Below, piece after piece: positions 52,435-61,016 of a DNA stretch of 64,000 nt (positions are counted from its first letter, which is position 1; each line of letters starts with the position of its first letter). The notes under the pieces were generated by a model. That model was not told the DNA's origin and did not search any database. It saw nothing but the letters and a program-made list of their open reading frames with translations. The translations under genes and the position numbers were made by a program. The stretch is taken from NCBI GenBank assembly GCA_021200775.1, contig JAJQGB010000007.1:62001-126000 (forward strand), written 5' to 3'. The stretch comes from Oscillospiraceae bacterium. Lineage in GTDB: Bacteria; Bacillota; Clostridia; Oscillospirales; Ruminococcaceae.

Positions 52435-52545
52435 TTGAAAAGTGGCTATTTTTGTGGCAAAATTATATTGAAAAGTGGGTAAAAATCGAGCTGAAAAGTA
52501 TTGAAAAGTGGCTTGAAATGGGGTATAATATTATTGAAAAGTCAT
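52435..52545. repeat. Four boxes at exact 33-bp period upstream of second DUF4143 ATPase
   Basis: TTGAAAAGT begins at 52435, 52468, 52501 and 52534: three intervals of exactly 33 bp. The first three read TTGAAAAGTGG. A near-match CTGAAAAGT lies 10 bp before the third. The third box is the -35 element of the promoter. Sequences between boxes differ. A regulator or the ATPase itself may bind one face of the DNA here; this is inference. Confidence 0.88.
52501..52529 (+). promoter_or_regulatory. Promoter of the second DUF4143 ATPase gene
   Basis: TTGAAA (52501-52506), 17 bp, TATAAT (52524-52529), embedded in the 33-bp array. Confidence 0.85.
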
Positions 52546-52580
52546 TTAAGGTGAAATCGGGCTTTTGAAGAGGTGTTTTT

Positions 52581-53933
52581 ATGCTGACCCGCAAAATTGA
52601 AAAGGTGATTCGGGAGCATTTGCTCGGGAATTCCGGGAAGATTCTTCTTATCGACGGCGCCCGGCAGGTCGGGAAGACTTATATCATCCGGCATGTGGGA
52701 AGGGAACTGTTTGAGAACATTATCGAAATCAATATGGTTGAGGATTCCCTCGGCGAGCGGCTGTTTGCTGAGGTGAAGACGGTCGACGATTTCTATCTTC
52801 GGCTCAGTATGACCGAGGGCGACAAGATGCACGAAAAGTCGGACACTCTCATCTTCATCGACGAGATTCAGGCTTATCCCCATCTTCTGACGCTTCTCAA
52901 ATTCCTGTCGCAGGACGGAAGATACACATTTATCGCAAGTGGTTCGCTTCTTGGAGTGACTTTGTCGCAGACAACTTCAATTCCGATGGGAAGTATCAGA
53001 AAAGTCAGAATGTATCCCTTAGATTTTGAGGAATTTCTTTATGCCAACGGCATGAACGAAGCGGCGGTGTCGGTTCTAAGAACAAAATTTGAGAAAAAAG
53101 AGTCCCTTGACACGGGACTGCACGAAAAGATGATGGATTTATTCCGGAAGTATCTTCTGGTCGGCGGACTTCCGGACGCTGTGAACACGTTTCTTGAAAG
53201 CAAGAATATCCAGCGTGTCAGGGAGATTCAGTCGGAGATTCACGACTATTATGCCGCCGATGCCTCAAAATATGATTCTGAGAAGAAGCTTAAAATCCGC
53301 CGGGTTTATGACATGATTCCCTCTAATATGGAGAACAAGAAGAAGCGGGTTGTGGCACAGAGCATTGAGGGCAAAAAGGGCAAGACATTTCTCGACTATC
53401 AGGACGAGTTTGAGTACCTTATCAGCGCCGGAATTGCCTTGAATGTTCAGGCAATCTCGAACCCGCAGTTTCCGCTTTCCCAGTCTCAGGGCAAGAATCT
53501 TCTGAAGCTATACCTGAATGACGTCGGGATTCTCTCGGGAATCCTTTATGGCAACAATATGCGTGCGATTATGGACGAGGTTCGCTCGGTTAATCTCGGG
53601 TCGGTCTATGAGACGGTAGTTGCGAGCGAGCTTGCGGCGCATGGGCACAAGCTCTACTATTACGACAACCGTGTTAAAGGCGAGGTCGACTATCTCATCG
53701 ACGACTACGAAAGTCTGTCCGCCGTCCCAATTGAGGTCAAATCCGGCAAGGATTATAATGTCCACAGCGCACTGAGCGCCTTCGTCTCGAATGAGGACTA
53801 CCACGTGAAGAAGGCGTATGTCCTTTCAAACGAAAGAGAGATTCTGACTGACGGCAGGATAACCTATCTCCCGATTTATTTCGTGATGTTTTTAGGTACA
53901 GAAACCGGCACGGAAAATCTGATTATTGAATAG
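52581..53933 (+). CDS. AAA+ ATPase, AAA_14 plus DUF4143 domains, second copy
   Basis: A 450-residue paralogue of the 5915-7204 product. Walker A G-A-R-Q-V-G-K-T is at 26-33, Walker B L-I-F-I-D-E-I-Q at 90-97, and the sensor A-S-G-S-L-L-G-V follows. The DUF4143 C-terminus has G-E-V-D-Y-L-I-D-D, P-I-E-V-K-S-G (nuclease-like core), and L-P-I-Y at the end. The two proteins differ in many positions, so they are not a recent duplication. GAGGTG precedes the ATG. It stands next to the toxN locus on the opposite strand, in what looks like an accessory island. Role unknown. Confidence 0.9.
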   Translation: MLTRKIEKVIREHLLGNSGKILLIDGARQVGKTYIIRHVGRELFENIIEINMVEDSLGERLFAEVKTVDDFYLRLSMTEGDKMHEKSDTLIFIDEIQAYPHLLTLLKFLSQDGRYTFIASGSLLGVTLSQTTSIPMGSIRKVRMYPLDFEEFLYANGMNEAAVSVLRTKFEKKESLDTGLHEKMMDLFRKYLLVGGLPDAVNTFLESKNIQRVREIQSEIHDYYAADASKYDSEKKLKIRRVYDMIPSNMENKKKRVVAQSIEGKKGKTFLDYQDEFEYLISAGIALNVQAISNPQFPLSQSQGKNLLKLYLNDVGILSGILYGNNMRAIMDEVRSVNLGSVYETVVASELAAHGHKLYYYDNRVKGEVDYLIDDYESLSAVPIEVKSGKDYNVHSALSAFVSNEDYHVKKAYVLSNEREILTDGRITYLPIYFVMFLGTETGTENLIIE

Positions 53934-53937
53934 TCAC

Positions 53938-53975
53938 AGCCCGGGCTCAGAACTATGAGTCCGGGCTTTCTTTTT
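53938..53975 (+). terminator. Intrinsic terminator of the second ATPase gene
   Basis: AGCCCGGGCTC pairs with GAGTCCGGGCT (one G-U) around an 8-nt loop, followed by TTTC and TTTTT. Confidence 0.9.
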
Positions 53976-54092
53976 GTCTGATTCTCCAAAAATCCACCCC
54001 ACAAAATCCAAAATCTTCTCCGAATTAAATTCGAGCTTTTTCGGGGTTTGGGTCTATATTTTTTCATTTACAATCGGTATTCGCTGATTTTT

Positions 54093-54172
54093 TGTTGAAA
54101 ACTCTGTTGAAAATGTTGAGAACCTAGCTTTTCCGGGCTTTTATTTTCAACAAACTCACAGAGTTTTCAACA
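54093..54172. repeat. Nested inverted repeat with TGTTGAAAA boxes
   Basis: A perfect 15-bp inverted repeat (54093-54107 with 54158-54172) encloses a second one (TGTTGAAAAT, 54105-54114, with 54143-54152). TGTTGAAAA therefore occurs four times, as two direct pairs 12-20 bp apart facing each other. No gene lies in the 405-bp gap 53934-54338; the rest of it holds the terminator and the next promoter. Confidence 0.8.
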
Positions 54173-54251
54173 TTCTTTATTTTCGTGAATGAGGGTATAC
54201 TAAGGGTAATATTCGTCCCTACAATCTTTATCCCGAATTTCAAATTGAATC

Positions 54252-54280
54252 TTGACAACTTCCCTCAACTATGATATACT
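54252..54280 (+). promoter_or_regulatory. Promoter of the DMT transporter gene
   Basis: TTGACA (54252-54257), 17 bp, TATACT (54275-54280). Confidence 0.88.
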
Positions 54281-54338
54281 TTCAAATCGTGCAAACTTGC
54301 ACTTTATTGAAAACTATTATTAGTTGGGAGATTATTAT

Positions 54339-55262
54339 ATGTGGTTTTTATTCACGCTGTTGACGACGTTTCTCTGGGGTGCCGCCGACCTGTTCTATAA
54401 GAAGGGTGCGGACGAATCCGAAAAATACAGTCACTATCTGACTGCAATCGCAGTCGGTCTTATAATGGGTATTCAGGCGATAATCATGCTTATAGCAAAC
54501 GGGTTTGACTACAACCCGCTGAATCTGATTTACTACCTGCCGACTTCGCTTATGTACATAATCTCGATGGTTGTCGGCTATGCGGGACTGAGGTATCTCG
54601 AACTCTCCATCTGCTCGCCGGTTGAAAATTCTTCGGGAGCAGTCGTCACGATTCTTTGCATCATCTTTTTGGGACAAAGCTTAGACCTGATGTCCGCTGT
54701 TTCGGTAATTCTCGTCACAATCGGCGTTGTCTACATCGGAATTTTGGAGAGACAGGAAGTCGGGGACGTAAAAGAGTCGGACAAGAAGTACATCAACGGC
54801 TTCGTCGCACTCATCTTCCCACTTGTCTATGCGGTTTTGGACGCTTTGGGCACATTCTTCGACGCATTTTATCTTGATATCGAGCTTAGCCCGCTTGTCG
54901 ACGTCACCGAAGACAACATCGAGGACGTTGCGAACATATCCTATATGCTGACGTTCCTGATTGTTGCGCTGCTTCTTCTTTTCTATGTTCTTGTCATAAA
55001 GAAGGAGAAGATAGCTCTCCCGAAGCAGAAAGACAAGGTCGCCGCCGCAATCTTCGAGACCGCCGGACAGTACTTCTATGTCTACGCCATGAGTGGCAAC
55101 GCCATCGTCGCCGCACCGCTTATTTCGGCATACAGCATAGTTTCGATAGTCCTTTCGAGAATCTTCCTCAAAGAAAAACTTGCCCCGAAGCAGTATATCG
55201 CCATCGCAATTGTTATGGCGGGAATACTGGTTATGGGTGTTGCTGAGGGATTGGCGGAATAA
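54339..55262 (+). CDS. EamA/DMT-superfamily membrane transporter
   Basis: A 307-residue membrane protein with about ten hydrophobic helices in two EamA-like halves: L-L-T-T-F-L-W-G-A-A-D near the start, and late I-V-A-A-P-L-I-S-A-Y-S-I-V-S-I-V-L-S-R-I and L-K-E-K-L motifs. DMT proteins export or import small metabolites; the substrate is unknown. An acidic loop (about 190-210) splits the halves. The ATG at 54339 follows GGGAG; the in-frame TTG at 54324 lies in the ribosome site. It is a single-gene unit. Confidence 0.88.
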   Translation: MWFLFTLLTTFLWGAADLFYKKGADESEKYSHYLTAIAVGLIMGIQAIIMLIANGFDYNPLNLIYYLPTSLMYIISMVVGYAGLRYLELSICSPVENSSGAVVTILCIIFLGQSLDLMSAVSVILVTIGVVYIGILERQEVGDVKESDKKYINGFVALIFPLVYAVLDALGTFFDAFYLDIELSPLVDVTEDNIEDVANISYMLTFLIVALLLLFYVLVIKKEKIALPKQKDKVAAAIFETAGQYFYVYAMSGNAIVAAPLISAYSIVSIVLSRIFLKEKLAPKQYIAIAIVMAGILVMGVAEGLAE

Positions 55263-55425
55263 CCCCTCCACCACCGCCTTCGGCGGCGGTCCCCCTCCCC
55301 CTTCGGGGGAGGCTATTTTTAGGTACAAAAAGGCTCCCCTGTCAAGGGGAGCTGTCAGCGAAGCTGACTGAGAGGTGCTATTTTCGCCGAAGGCGAAAAT
55401 AGCGTGGCTCGCTGAAAGCGAGCCA
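55261..55425. repeat. Hairpin-rich MITE-like repeat, copy 10, extended
   Basis: Starts AACCCCTCC in the transporter stop codon; core ends GAGAGGTG at 55378. The extension holds GCTATTTTCGCC-GAA-GGCGAAAATAGC and GTGGCTCGCT-GAA-AGCGAGCCAC, both perfect. It lies between convergent genes (transporter and argD). Confidence 0.85.
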
Positions 55426-55436
55426 CTAATTCCGAA

Positions 55437-56618
55437 TTACGCATTTAAAACTCGCAAGAGTTTTACAGCCATCTCATCCACATCCGCTTCGGTAATTACC
55501 AGCGGCGGCACGAATCTGATTACGTTTGCGCCGGCAGAGATGAGGACGAGGTGCTCGTCCAGGAGGGCGGATTTTACGATGTTCGAAACGGGGACGTTGA
55601 ATTCGAGTCCCTGAATCAAGCCTTTGCCACGGTGGGCGACAATTTTATCAGAGGAAGCCATCAGGGCTTCGAGCTTATCCCAAAGATATCCTCCTACGTT
55701 TCTAACGTGTCCGGGGATGTCTTTTTCTTTGTAGATATCAAGAACCTTTGAGGCGACGGCGCAGACAAGCGGATTTCCGCCATAGGTCGAGCCGTGGTCT
55801 CCGACCGTCATCGCATTTGCGGCTTCGCCATATGCTAAGAACGCACCAATCGGGAAGCCGTTTCCGAGAGCCTTTGCAACGGTCATTACGTCCGGCTTTA
55901 CATTGTAAGCTTGCCAGGCGAACATGTTGCCGCTTCTCGCCATTCCGCACTGGATTTCATCCAGGATAAGCAGAGCACCGGTCTCGTCGCAGAGCTTGCG
56001 GACGCCGGTTAAGAACTCTTCGGTTGCCGGATAGATGCCGCCTTCGCCCTGAATCGTCTCCATGATGACGGCGGCGGTCTTCTCCGAGAAGAGAGATTTG
56101 ACGCTGTCGAGATTATTGTACTCAGCGAACCTGATATTCGGAATCAGCGGGTCGAACGGGTCACGATAGTGGGCGTTGCCGGTGACGGAGAGTGCACCGA
56201 GACTTCTTCCGTGGAAGGAGTGCTCCATGGCGATAATCTCGTAGTCGCTGGGGAGTCCACGGTTATAAGCATGGCGCTTCGCAATTTTAAGAGCTCCCTC
56301 AATCGCTTCTGTGCCGCTGTTCGTGAAGAAAACCCTGTCCATCTCCGAGACTTTCAACAGCTTTTCAGCCGCTTCGGTTGCGGGGATGTTGTAAAACAGG
56401 TTGGAAGTGTGGACGAGCTTGTCAATTTGAGTCTTAGCCGCTTCGTCGACTTCGGGATAATGGTACCCAAGTCCCATAACGGCAATTCCAGCTCCGAAAT
56501 CGAGGTATTCTTGTCCCTTGTCGTCATAAAGCCGGACGCCGTCGCCCCGTTCAAACACAACGGGGAAGCGGGAATAGGTTTTGTATAGTGCGCCTTCAGC
56601 GCGGTCAATAGTAGTCAT
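55437..56618 (-). CDS. argD: Acetylornithine aminotransferase
   Basis: A 393-residue class III PLP aminotransferase, fourth step of arginine synthesis (N-acetylglutamate semialdehyde to N-acetylornithine). Features: [32 protein letters not shown], the cofactor Asp in L-I-L-D-E-I-Q-C-G, and the PLP lysine in [10 protein letters not shown]. It overlaps argB by 4 bp, so it is coupled and last in the minus-strand arginine operon. Confidence 0.95.
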   Translation of the reverse strand: MTTIDRAEGALYKTYSRFPVVFERGDGVRLYDDKGQEYLDFGAGIAVMGLGYHYPEVDEAAKTQIDKLVHTSNLFYNIPATEAAEKLLKVSEMDRVFFTNSGTEAIEGALKIAKRHAYNRGLPSDYEIIAMEHSFHGRSLGALSVTGNAHYRDPFDPLIPNIRFAEYNNLDSVKSLFSEKTAAVIMETIQGEGGIYPATEEFLTGVRKLCDETGALLILDEIQCGMARSGNMFAWQAYNVKPDVMTVAKALGNGFPIGAFLAYGEAANAMTVGDHGSTYGGNPLVCAVASKVLDIYKEKDIPGHVRNVGGYLWDKLEALMASSDKIVAHRGKGLIQGLEFNVPVSNIVKSALLDEHLVLISAGANVIRFVPPLVITEADVDEMAVKLLRVLNA

Positions 56619-57526
56619 CCCTTATAATACCTTTCCCCACCATCTCTTATAATGGCGGTGCCGATACCTTTGTTGGTGAAGATTTCAAGAAGCAGGCAGT
56701 GGGCGATGCGTCCATCCAGAATATGCACACGATTGACGCCGTGGGTAATGGCGTCGATGCAGTTCTGCATTTTGGGGAGCATTCCTCCGCCGAAGCTTCC
56801 TTCTTCGACAAATTTCTGCGCTTCCGAAACGGTCATTTCCGAAATCAGGGTGGATTTGTCGTTGAAGTCACGGTAAACGCCCTCAACGTCCGTCAGGAAC
56901 GCAAGCTTTTCGGCGTTGACAGCCCGGGCTATTGCACATGCGGCATCGTCGGCATTGATGTTGTAGCTGTAGAAGTCGTTGTCATAGCCAATCGGGCAGA
57001 TAATCGGGAGGAAGTCCTTTTCGAGAAGGTCGTAGATTATCTTCGGGTTGACTTCGGTAACCTCGCCGACGAAGCCGATGTCCTCGCCGCCGGAGAGCTT
57101 TTTCTCGCATTTTAAGAGCATACCGTCCTTGCCGCTGATTCCGACAGCCTTGACGCCGAGCTCGTTGACGAGCTGGACAAGGCTCTTGTTGACTCTGTTC
57201 AAAACCATTTCGGCGATTTCCATCGTCGGTTCGTCGGTGACACGAAGCCCGTTCACAAAGTGCGGCTCCATCCCGACTTTGCCGACCCAGCGGCTGATTT
57301 CCTTGCCGCCGCCGTGGACAATAATCGGCTTGAATCCGACAAGTTTTAAGAGAACGACGTCCTGAATCACCGAGTGCTTCAGGTTTTCGTCGACCATTGC
57401 GCTCCCGCCGTACTTGACGACGATGATTTTCCGGTTGAACCGCTGGATATAAGGCAGTGCCTCAATCAGCACCTGCGCCTTCTGCATAACGTCCATATCC
57501 GGAACAGTAGATGTATTTTCGGTCAT
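56615..57526 (-). CDS. argB: Acetylglutamate kinase
   Basis: A 303-residue amino-acid kinase, second step of arginine synthesis. Phosphate-binding V-K-Y-G-G-S-A-M, then V-H-G-G-G-K-E-I-S, the acetylglutamate-binding [15 protein letters not shown] near 190, and G-G-M-L-P-K-M near the end. I start at the ATG at 57526, which follows AAGGAG at the right distance; the upstream ATG at 57544 overlaps the ribosome site. The N-terminal extension suggests the longer, arginine-inhibited type, but this is inference. It lies between argJ and argD. Confidence 0.95.
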   Translation of the reverse strand: MTENTSTVPDMDVMQKAQVLIEALPYIQRFNRKIIVVKYGGSAMVDENLKHSVIQDVVLLKLVGFKPIIVHGGGKEISRWVGKVGMEPHFVNGLRVTDEPTMEIAEMVLNRVNKSLVQLVNELGVKAVGISGKDGMLLKCEKKLSGGEDIGFVGEVTEVNPKIIYDLLEKDFLPIICPIGYDNDFYSYNINADDAACAIARAVNAEKLAFLTDVEGVYRDFNDKSTLISEMTVSEAQKFVEEGSFGGGMLPKMQNCIDAITHGVNRVHILDGRIAHCLLLEIFTNKGIGTAIIRDGGERYYKG

Positions 57527-57543
57527 ATTTGAAATCTCCTTCA

Positions 57544-57571
57544 TTGTACATTGTACATTTTACATTGTACA
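57544..57571. repeat. TTGTACA tandem repeat between argJ and argB
   Basis: Four 7-bp units (third is TTTTACA). The same 28-bp block recurs at 62577-62604, with two units at 59567-59580 overlapping the argC stop. Confidence 0.85.
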
Positions 57572-57574
57572 TTA

Positions 57575-58804
57575 TTATGAGCGATAATCTGCGTTGATTT
57601 TGACGTAGTCATATGTCAAATCGCAACCCCATGCTGTGGCAGTTTCACTACCGTCGTGGACGTCGGCGATAACCGTGACTTCCGGCTCCGAAAGAATCTT
57701 CGTGGCGAACTCTTCCGAGTAATCGGTTGCCATTCCGTTTTCGACGACACGAAGCTTCCCTGCGGCGCTGATGAAGTACAAATCGGTTGTGTCGGGATTG
57801 AACTTCGCACCCGAATAGCCGAGAGCACAGAGGATTCGTCCCCAGTTTGCGTCGTGCCCATAGATTGCCGCCTTCGTGAGGCTGGAGCAGACGACCGACT
57901 TCGCAAGAATCTTTGCGGTTTCTTTATCAGATGCGTTGACGATTTTCACTTCGAGGAGTGCCGTGCAACCTTCGCCGTCGCCGGCAATCTTCTTTGCCAG
58001 AGTTTCGGTGACGGTGCGGAGAGCCGCAGAGAAGAGCTCAAAATCTTCGTTCTCTTCGGTGATTTCCGGATTTCCGGCGAGACCGTTCGCCATCATGATG
58101 ACGGTATCGTTCGTTGAGGTGTCCCCGTCGACCGAAATCATATTGAATGTGTCCTGAATGTCGGCTTTGAGCGCCTTATTGAGAAGCGTTTTTGAAATCG
58201 CAATATCCGAGGTGATGAAGCAGAGCATTGTGCACATGTTCGGGTGAATCATCCCCGAGCCCTTGCACATGCCGCCGATTGTGACGGTCTTGCCGCCGAG
58301 GGTGAATCTGACTGCGATTTCTTTCGGCTTTGTATCAGTAGTCATTATTGCTTTTTCAGCCGCAGTGCCGTGGGCTTCGTCAGTGCCGAGTCTTTCGGAA
58401 AGAGCTTTAACGCCCGATTTGAGCTTGTCAACGGGGAGCTGTTTGCCGATTACACCGGTGGAAGCTACCAATACGGAGCCTTCCGGAAGTCCGAGAACCG
58501 ACTTTGCTTCATCCGAAACTTCATTACAGCAGTCAAAGCCTTCCTTGCCGGTGCAGGCGTTTGCAATGCCGGAATTTATGACTATTGCCTGTGAAGTCTC
58601 ATAGGTTTCGACAATCTCTTTGTCGAAAAGAACCGGAGCGGCTTTCACAAGATTTGTCGTGAAGGTTCCCGCAGTGACGGCAGGGACGGAGCTATAAATC
58701 ATAGCCATATCGTCCCGACCCTGATATTTTATTCCCGCCGCATATGCCCCGGCAGAAAACCCAATAGCGGCAGTTACGCCGCCAGAGATTTTTTCGATTT
58801 TCAT
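57575..58804 (-). CDS. argJ: Bifunctional ornithine acetyltransferase/N-acetylglutamate synthase
   Basis: A 409-residue ArgJ that recycles the acetyl group from acetylornithine to glutamate. The protein self-cleaves at the Thr in the A-T-M-L-A-F-type motif, here C-T-M-L-C-F, preceded by K-G-S-G-M-I-H-P. Other motifs: S-G-I-A-N-A-C-T-G, M-T-T-D-T-K-P-K, and D-G-D-T-S-T-N-D-T. The ATG at 58804 follows GAGGAAA; a longer frame runs into the intergenic AATTCCGAA repeats (about 58822-58855). It is part of the argC-J-B-D cluster. Confidence 0.95.
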   Translation of the reverse strand: MKIEKISGGVTAAIGFSAGAYAAGIKYQGRDDMAMIYSSVPAVTAGTFTTNLVKAAPVLFDKEIVETYETSQAIVINSGIANACTGKEGFDCCNEVSDEAKSVLGLPEGSVLVASTGVIGKQLPVDKLKSGVKALSERLGTDEAHGTAAEKAIMTTDTKPKEIAVRFTLGGKTVTIGGMCKGSGMIHPNMCTMLCFITSDIAISKTLLNKALKADIQDTFNMISVDGDTSTNDTVIMMANGLAGNPEITEENEDFELFSAALRTVTETLAKKIAGDGEGCTALLEVKIVNASDKETAKILAKSVVCSSLTKAAIYGHDANWGRILCALGYSGAKFNPDTTDLYFISAAGKLRVVENGMATDYSEEFATKILSEPEVTVIADVHDGSETATAWGCDLTYDYVKINADYRS

Positions 58805-58836
58805 TGTAATTTCCTCACTAATTCCGAACTCCGAAT

Positions 58837-59322
58837 TCATAATTCCGAATTACGTTTAATTTTGTTCTCATCGTTCAGCACCAAGTCATAGACGTTTACG
58901 TCCTCCCGGGGCGACCAGCCGGTCGATTGCCAGAAGGAGTTGCCGAGGCGGTTTTGTTTGAAGGCGATAAGGCTGATTTTGTTTACGCCGTCGGCTTTGA
59001 GGGCATTTGTGCAGAATTTCGCCATCTCTGTGCCGATGCCCTGATTGCGGTAGCTTCTTTCGACGCAGACGTGGTAGAAATAACCCGTTCTGCCGTCGCT
59101 TCCGCAAAGAATGGTCCCGACGAGCTTGCCGTCGATTTCGGCAACGACGCTGAGTCCCGGGTTTCTCGCAAGAAACCGCTTCACGCCGTCATAGGAGTCG
59201 TCGATACTCCTGATTGCGAATCCTTCAATGCTCTCCCAGAGAGCGAACACCTCGGGGTAGTCCTCTTTCGTCATTGGACGAATAGTCATGGGGCGCAATG
59301 TTGCGCCGGATTTAGTGTTCAT
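58837..59322 (-). CDS. GNAT N-acetyltransferase within the arginine cluster
   Basis: A 161-residue GNAT protein. The acetyl-CoA loop is R-N-Q-G-I-G-T-E-M-A, preceded by F-Y-H-V-C-V-E-R and followed by I-A-F-K-Q-N-R-L-G-N-S-F-W-Q-S-T-G-W, a complete GNAT core. It sits between argC and argJ on the same strand. Because ArgJ can supply acetylglutamate only by recycling unless it is bifunctional, a GNAT here could prime the cycle, but its sequence is RimI-like and generic, so this is speculation. AGAGGT precedes the ATG. Confidence 0.85.
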   Translation of the reverse strand: MNTKSGATLRPMTIRPMTKEDYPEVFALWESIEGFAIRSIDDSYDGVKRFLARNPGLSVVAEIDGKLVGTILCGSDGRTGYFYHVCVERSYRNQGIGTEMAKFCTNALKADGVNKISLIAFKQNRLGNSFWQSTGWSPREDVNVYDLVLNDENKIKRNSEL

Positions 59323-59347
59323 TGCGTGACCTCTTTCGTACCGTAAA

Positions 59348-59564
59348 TGCGACTTGCCTTCGGCAAGTCGGCGCCTCCCTTCGGTCGGCGCACCCTTCCA
59401 CCGTGCTTCGCACGGTCCCCCTCCCCTTGACAGGGGAGGCTATGGTAGTCTCAAACAAAAAGCGTTGATAGGAGCAGTTATGGCTCCCCTGACAAGGGGA
59501 GCTGGCAGCCACGAAGTGGCTGACTGAGGGGTGCCGCACGAAGTGCGGCGTCGGCGAAGCCGAC
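59348..59564. repeat. Hairpin-rich MITE-like repeat, copy 11, extended
   Basis: Core 59391-59533 (CACCCTTCC...GAGGGGTG) with CCGTGC-TTC-GCACGG replacing the usual GCC-TTC-GGC stem, CTCCCCT/AGGGGAG arms and AGCCAC-GAA-GTGGCT. Outer hairpins: GACTTGCC-TTC-GGCAAGTC, CCGCAC-GAA-GTGCGG, GTCGGC-GAA-GCCGAC. It separates argC from the rest of the arginine cluster. Confidence 0.87.
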
Positions 59565-59575
59565 CATTGTACATT

Positions 59576-60616
59576 TTACAGCGGCAGCTGTTCAATCCCT
59601 TTAGTTTCCGGGCATCCAAACATCAGGTTCATGTTCTGGATTGCTTGTCCGGCGGCGCCTTTTACCATGTTGTCGATGGCGCCCATCATGATGACTCTGT
59701 TTGTGCGTTCGTCCAGCTTGCAGGAGACGTCTGCTAAATTCGAGCCACGGACCCAGCTCGTCTCCGGAGGAGTGCCGTAGGGCAGGGCACGGACGAAATA
59801 TTCATCTTTATAGCAATCAACGTATGCCGCATGGAGCTCTTCCGGAGTTACGGATTTAACGAGACTTGCGTATGCCGTCACTAAGATTCCTCTTTGCATG
59901 GGCACGAGATGCGGAGTGAAGCTGATTCTTACGTCTCTTCCAGCAACTCGGGATAACTGCTCCTCAATTTCAGGAACATGGCGATGTGCGGCGACGGAGT
60001 ATGCCTTGATGGACTCGTTTACCTCGCAGAAGAGGTTTGCGGTTTTGGCGCCTCTTCCGGCACCGGAAGTGCCGCTTTTTGCGTCAATTATAATAGTATC
60101 GGGGTTTATGTAGCCCGCTTTCAGCATGGGATAGATGCTGAGGAAACTGCATGTCGGGTAGCAACCCGGGTTCGCAATAAGCCTTGCCGACTTTATCTTC
60201 TCACGATTGATTTCTGGCAAGCCATAGACGGCTTCTCTGATAAATTCCGGGCAGGGATGATGAATCTTGTACCACTGCTCATAGATTTCCGGGTCGGTGA
60301 TTCGGAAATCGGCACTTAAATCTATAATCTTGCATTTTGAGAGAATCTCCTCGGTCACCTGTGAAGCGCAGAAGCCCTGCGGAGTTGCGGTGAAGATGAC
60401 GTCGACGTTTTCCGACATTTCAAGCATATCTTCGCCACAGCACTCATCGTCCTCATAATTCCGAAGAGCGCCGTATTCGTTCGAGAACGGCGTCCCCGTA
60501 TAACTACGTGAGCCCAGACCGACGATTTCTATATCATCTCTCTGCTTCAATAATCTAACCAACTCAGCACCGGCATAACCCGTCGCACCGATGATACCAA
60601 CTTTAATCTTATCCAT
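59576..60616 (-). CDS. argC: N-acetyl-gamma-glutamyl-phosphate reductase
   Basis: A 346-residue NADPH-dependent reductase, third step of arginine synthesis. The N-terminal nucleotide fold shows V-G-I-I-G-A-T-G-Y-A-G-A-E-L-V-R-L-L; the catalytic cysteine is in A-N-P-G-C-Y-P-T; H-R-H-V-P-E-I and F-T-P-H-L-V-P-M follow. I start at the second ATG (60616), at a better distance from AAGGGGAT. It is the promoter-proximal gene of the arginine cluster. Confidence 0.95.
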   Translation of the reverse strand: MDKIKVGIIGATGYAGAELVRLLKQRDDIEIVGLGSRSYTGTPFSNEYGALRNYEDDECCGEDMLEMSENVDVIFTATPQGFCASQVTEEILSKCKIIDLSADFRITDPEIYEQWYKIHHPCPEFIREAVYGLPEINREKIKSARLIANPGCYPTCSFLSIYPMLKAGYINPDTIIIDAKSGTSGAGRGAKTANLFCEVNESIKAYSVAAHRHVPEIEEQLSRVAGRDVRISFTPHLVPMQRGILVTAYASLVKSVTPEELHAAYVDCYKDEYFVRALPYGTPPETSWVRGSNLADVSCKLDERTNRVIMMGAIDNMVKGAAGQAIQNMNLMFGCPETKGIEQLPL

Positions 60617-60646
60617 ATACATATCCCCTTTAAGTCACATGCAACA

Positions 60647-60675
60647 ATTATACACGATATACAGGTTTTTTGCAA
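60647..60675 (-). promoter_or_regulatory. Promoter of argC
   Basis: On the minus strand: TTGCAA (60670-60675), 17 bp, TATAAT (60647-60652). I could not make out a convincing ArgR box. Confidence 0.82.
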
Positions 60676-60689
60676 TAGTTATTTTTCGG

Positions 60690-60930
60690 AAACCCCTCAG
60701 TCAGCCTTCGGCTGACAGCTCCCCTTTCAGGGGAGCCATAACTGCTAGAGCACAGCTTCTGACTTTTGAAGAACGCTGGTTTGAAAACCAATCTCTTAGT
60801 ACGATTATTCGGGAGAAGAATACAGGCTCCCCTGACAAGGGGAGCTGGCGCCCGAAGGGCGACTGAGGGGTGCCATTTCGCCGAAGGTGAAATGGCGTCG
60901 GCGGAAGTGCCGCAGGCGCTGGAGCCGACA
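60690..60930. repeat. Hairpin-rich MITE-like repeat, copy 12, extended
   Basis: Core 60690-60871 (AAACCCCTC...GAGGGGT) with AGCC-TTC-GGCT and GCCC-GAA-GGGC stems and a longer centre than other copies. The extension has GCCATTTCGCC-GAA-GGTGAAATGGC. It fills the gap between the divergent argC and mraZ; no gene is present in these ~440 bp apart from promoters. Confidence 0.85.
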
Positions 60931-60978
60931 ATGGCGGAGCTCCTCCTCAAAAAAATTCCCGAGAATCGAATTTCCCTA

Positions 60979-61007
60979 TTGCATTTTGGAAAATATAATG
61001 CTATAAT
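60979..61007 (+). promoter_or_regulatory. Promoter of the dcw cluster
   Basis: TTGCAT (60979-60984), 17 bp, TGC-TATAAT (61002-61007). Confidence 0.88.
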
Positions 61008-61016
61008 TGGTGTACC

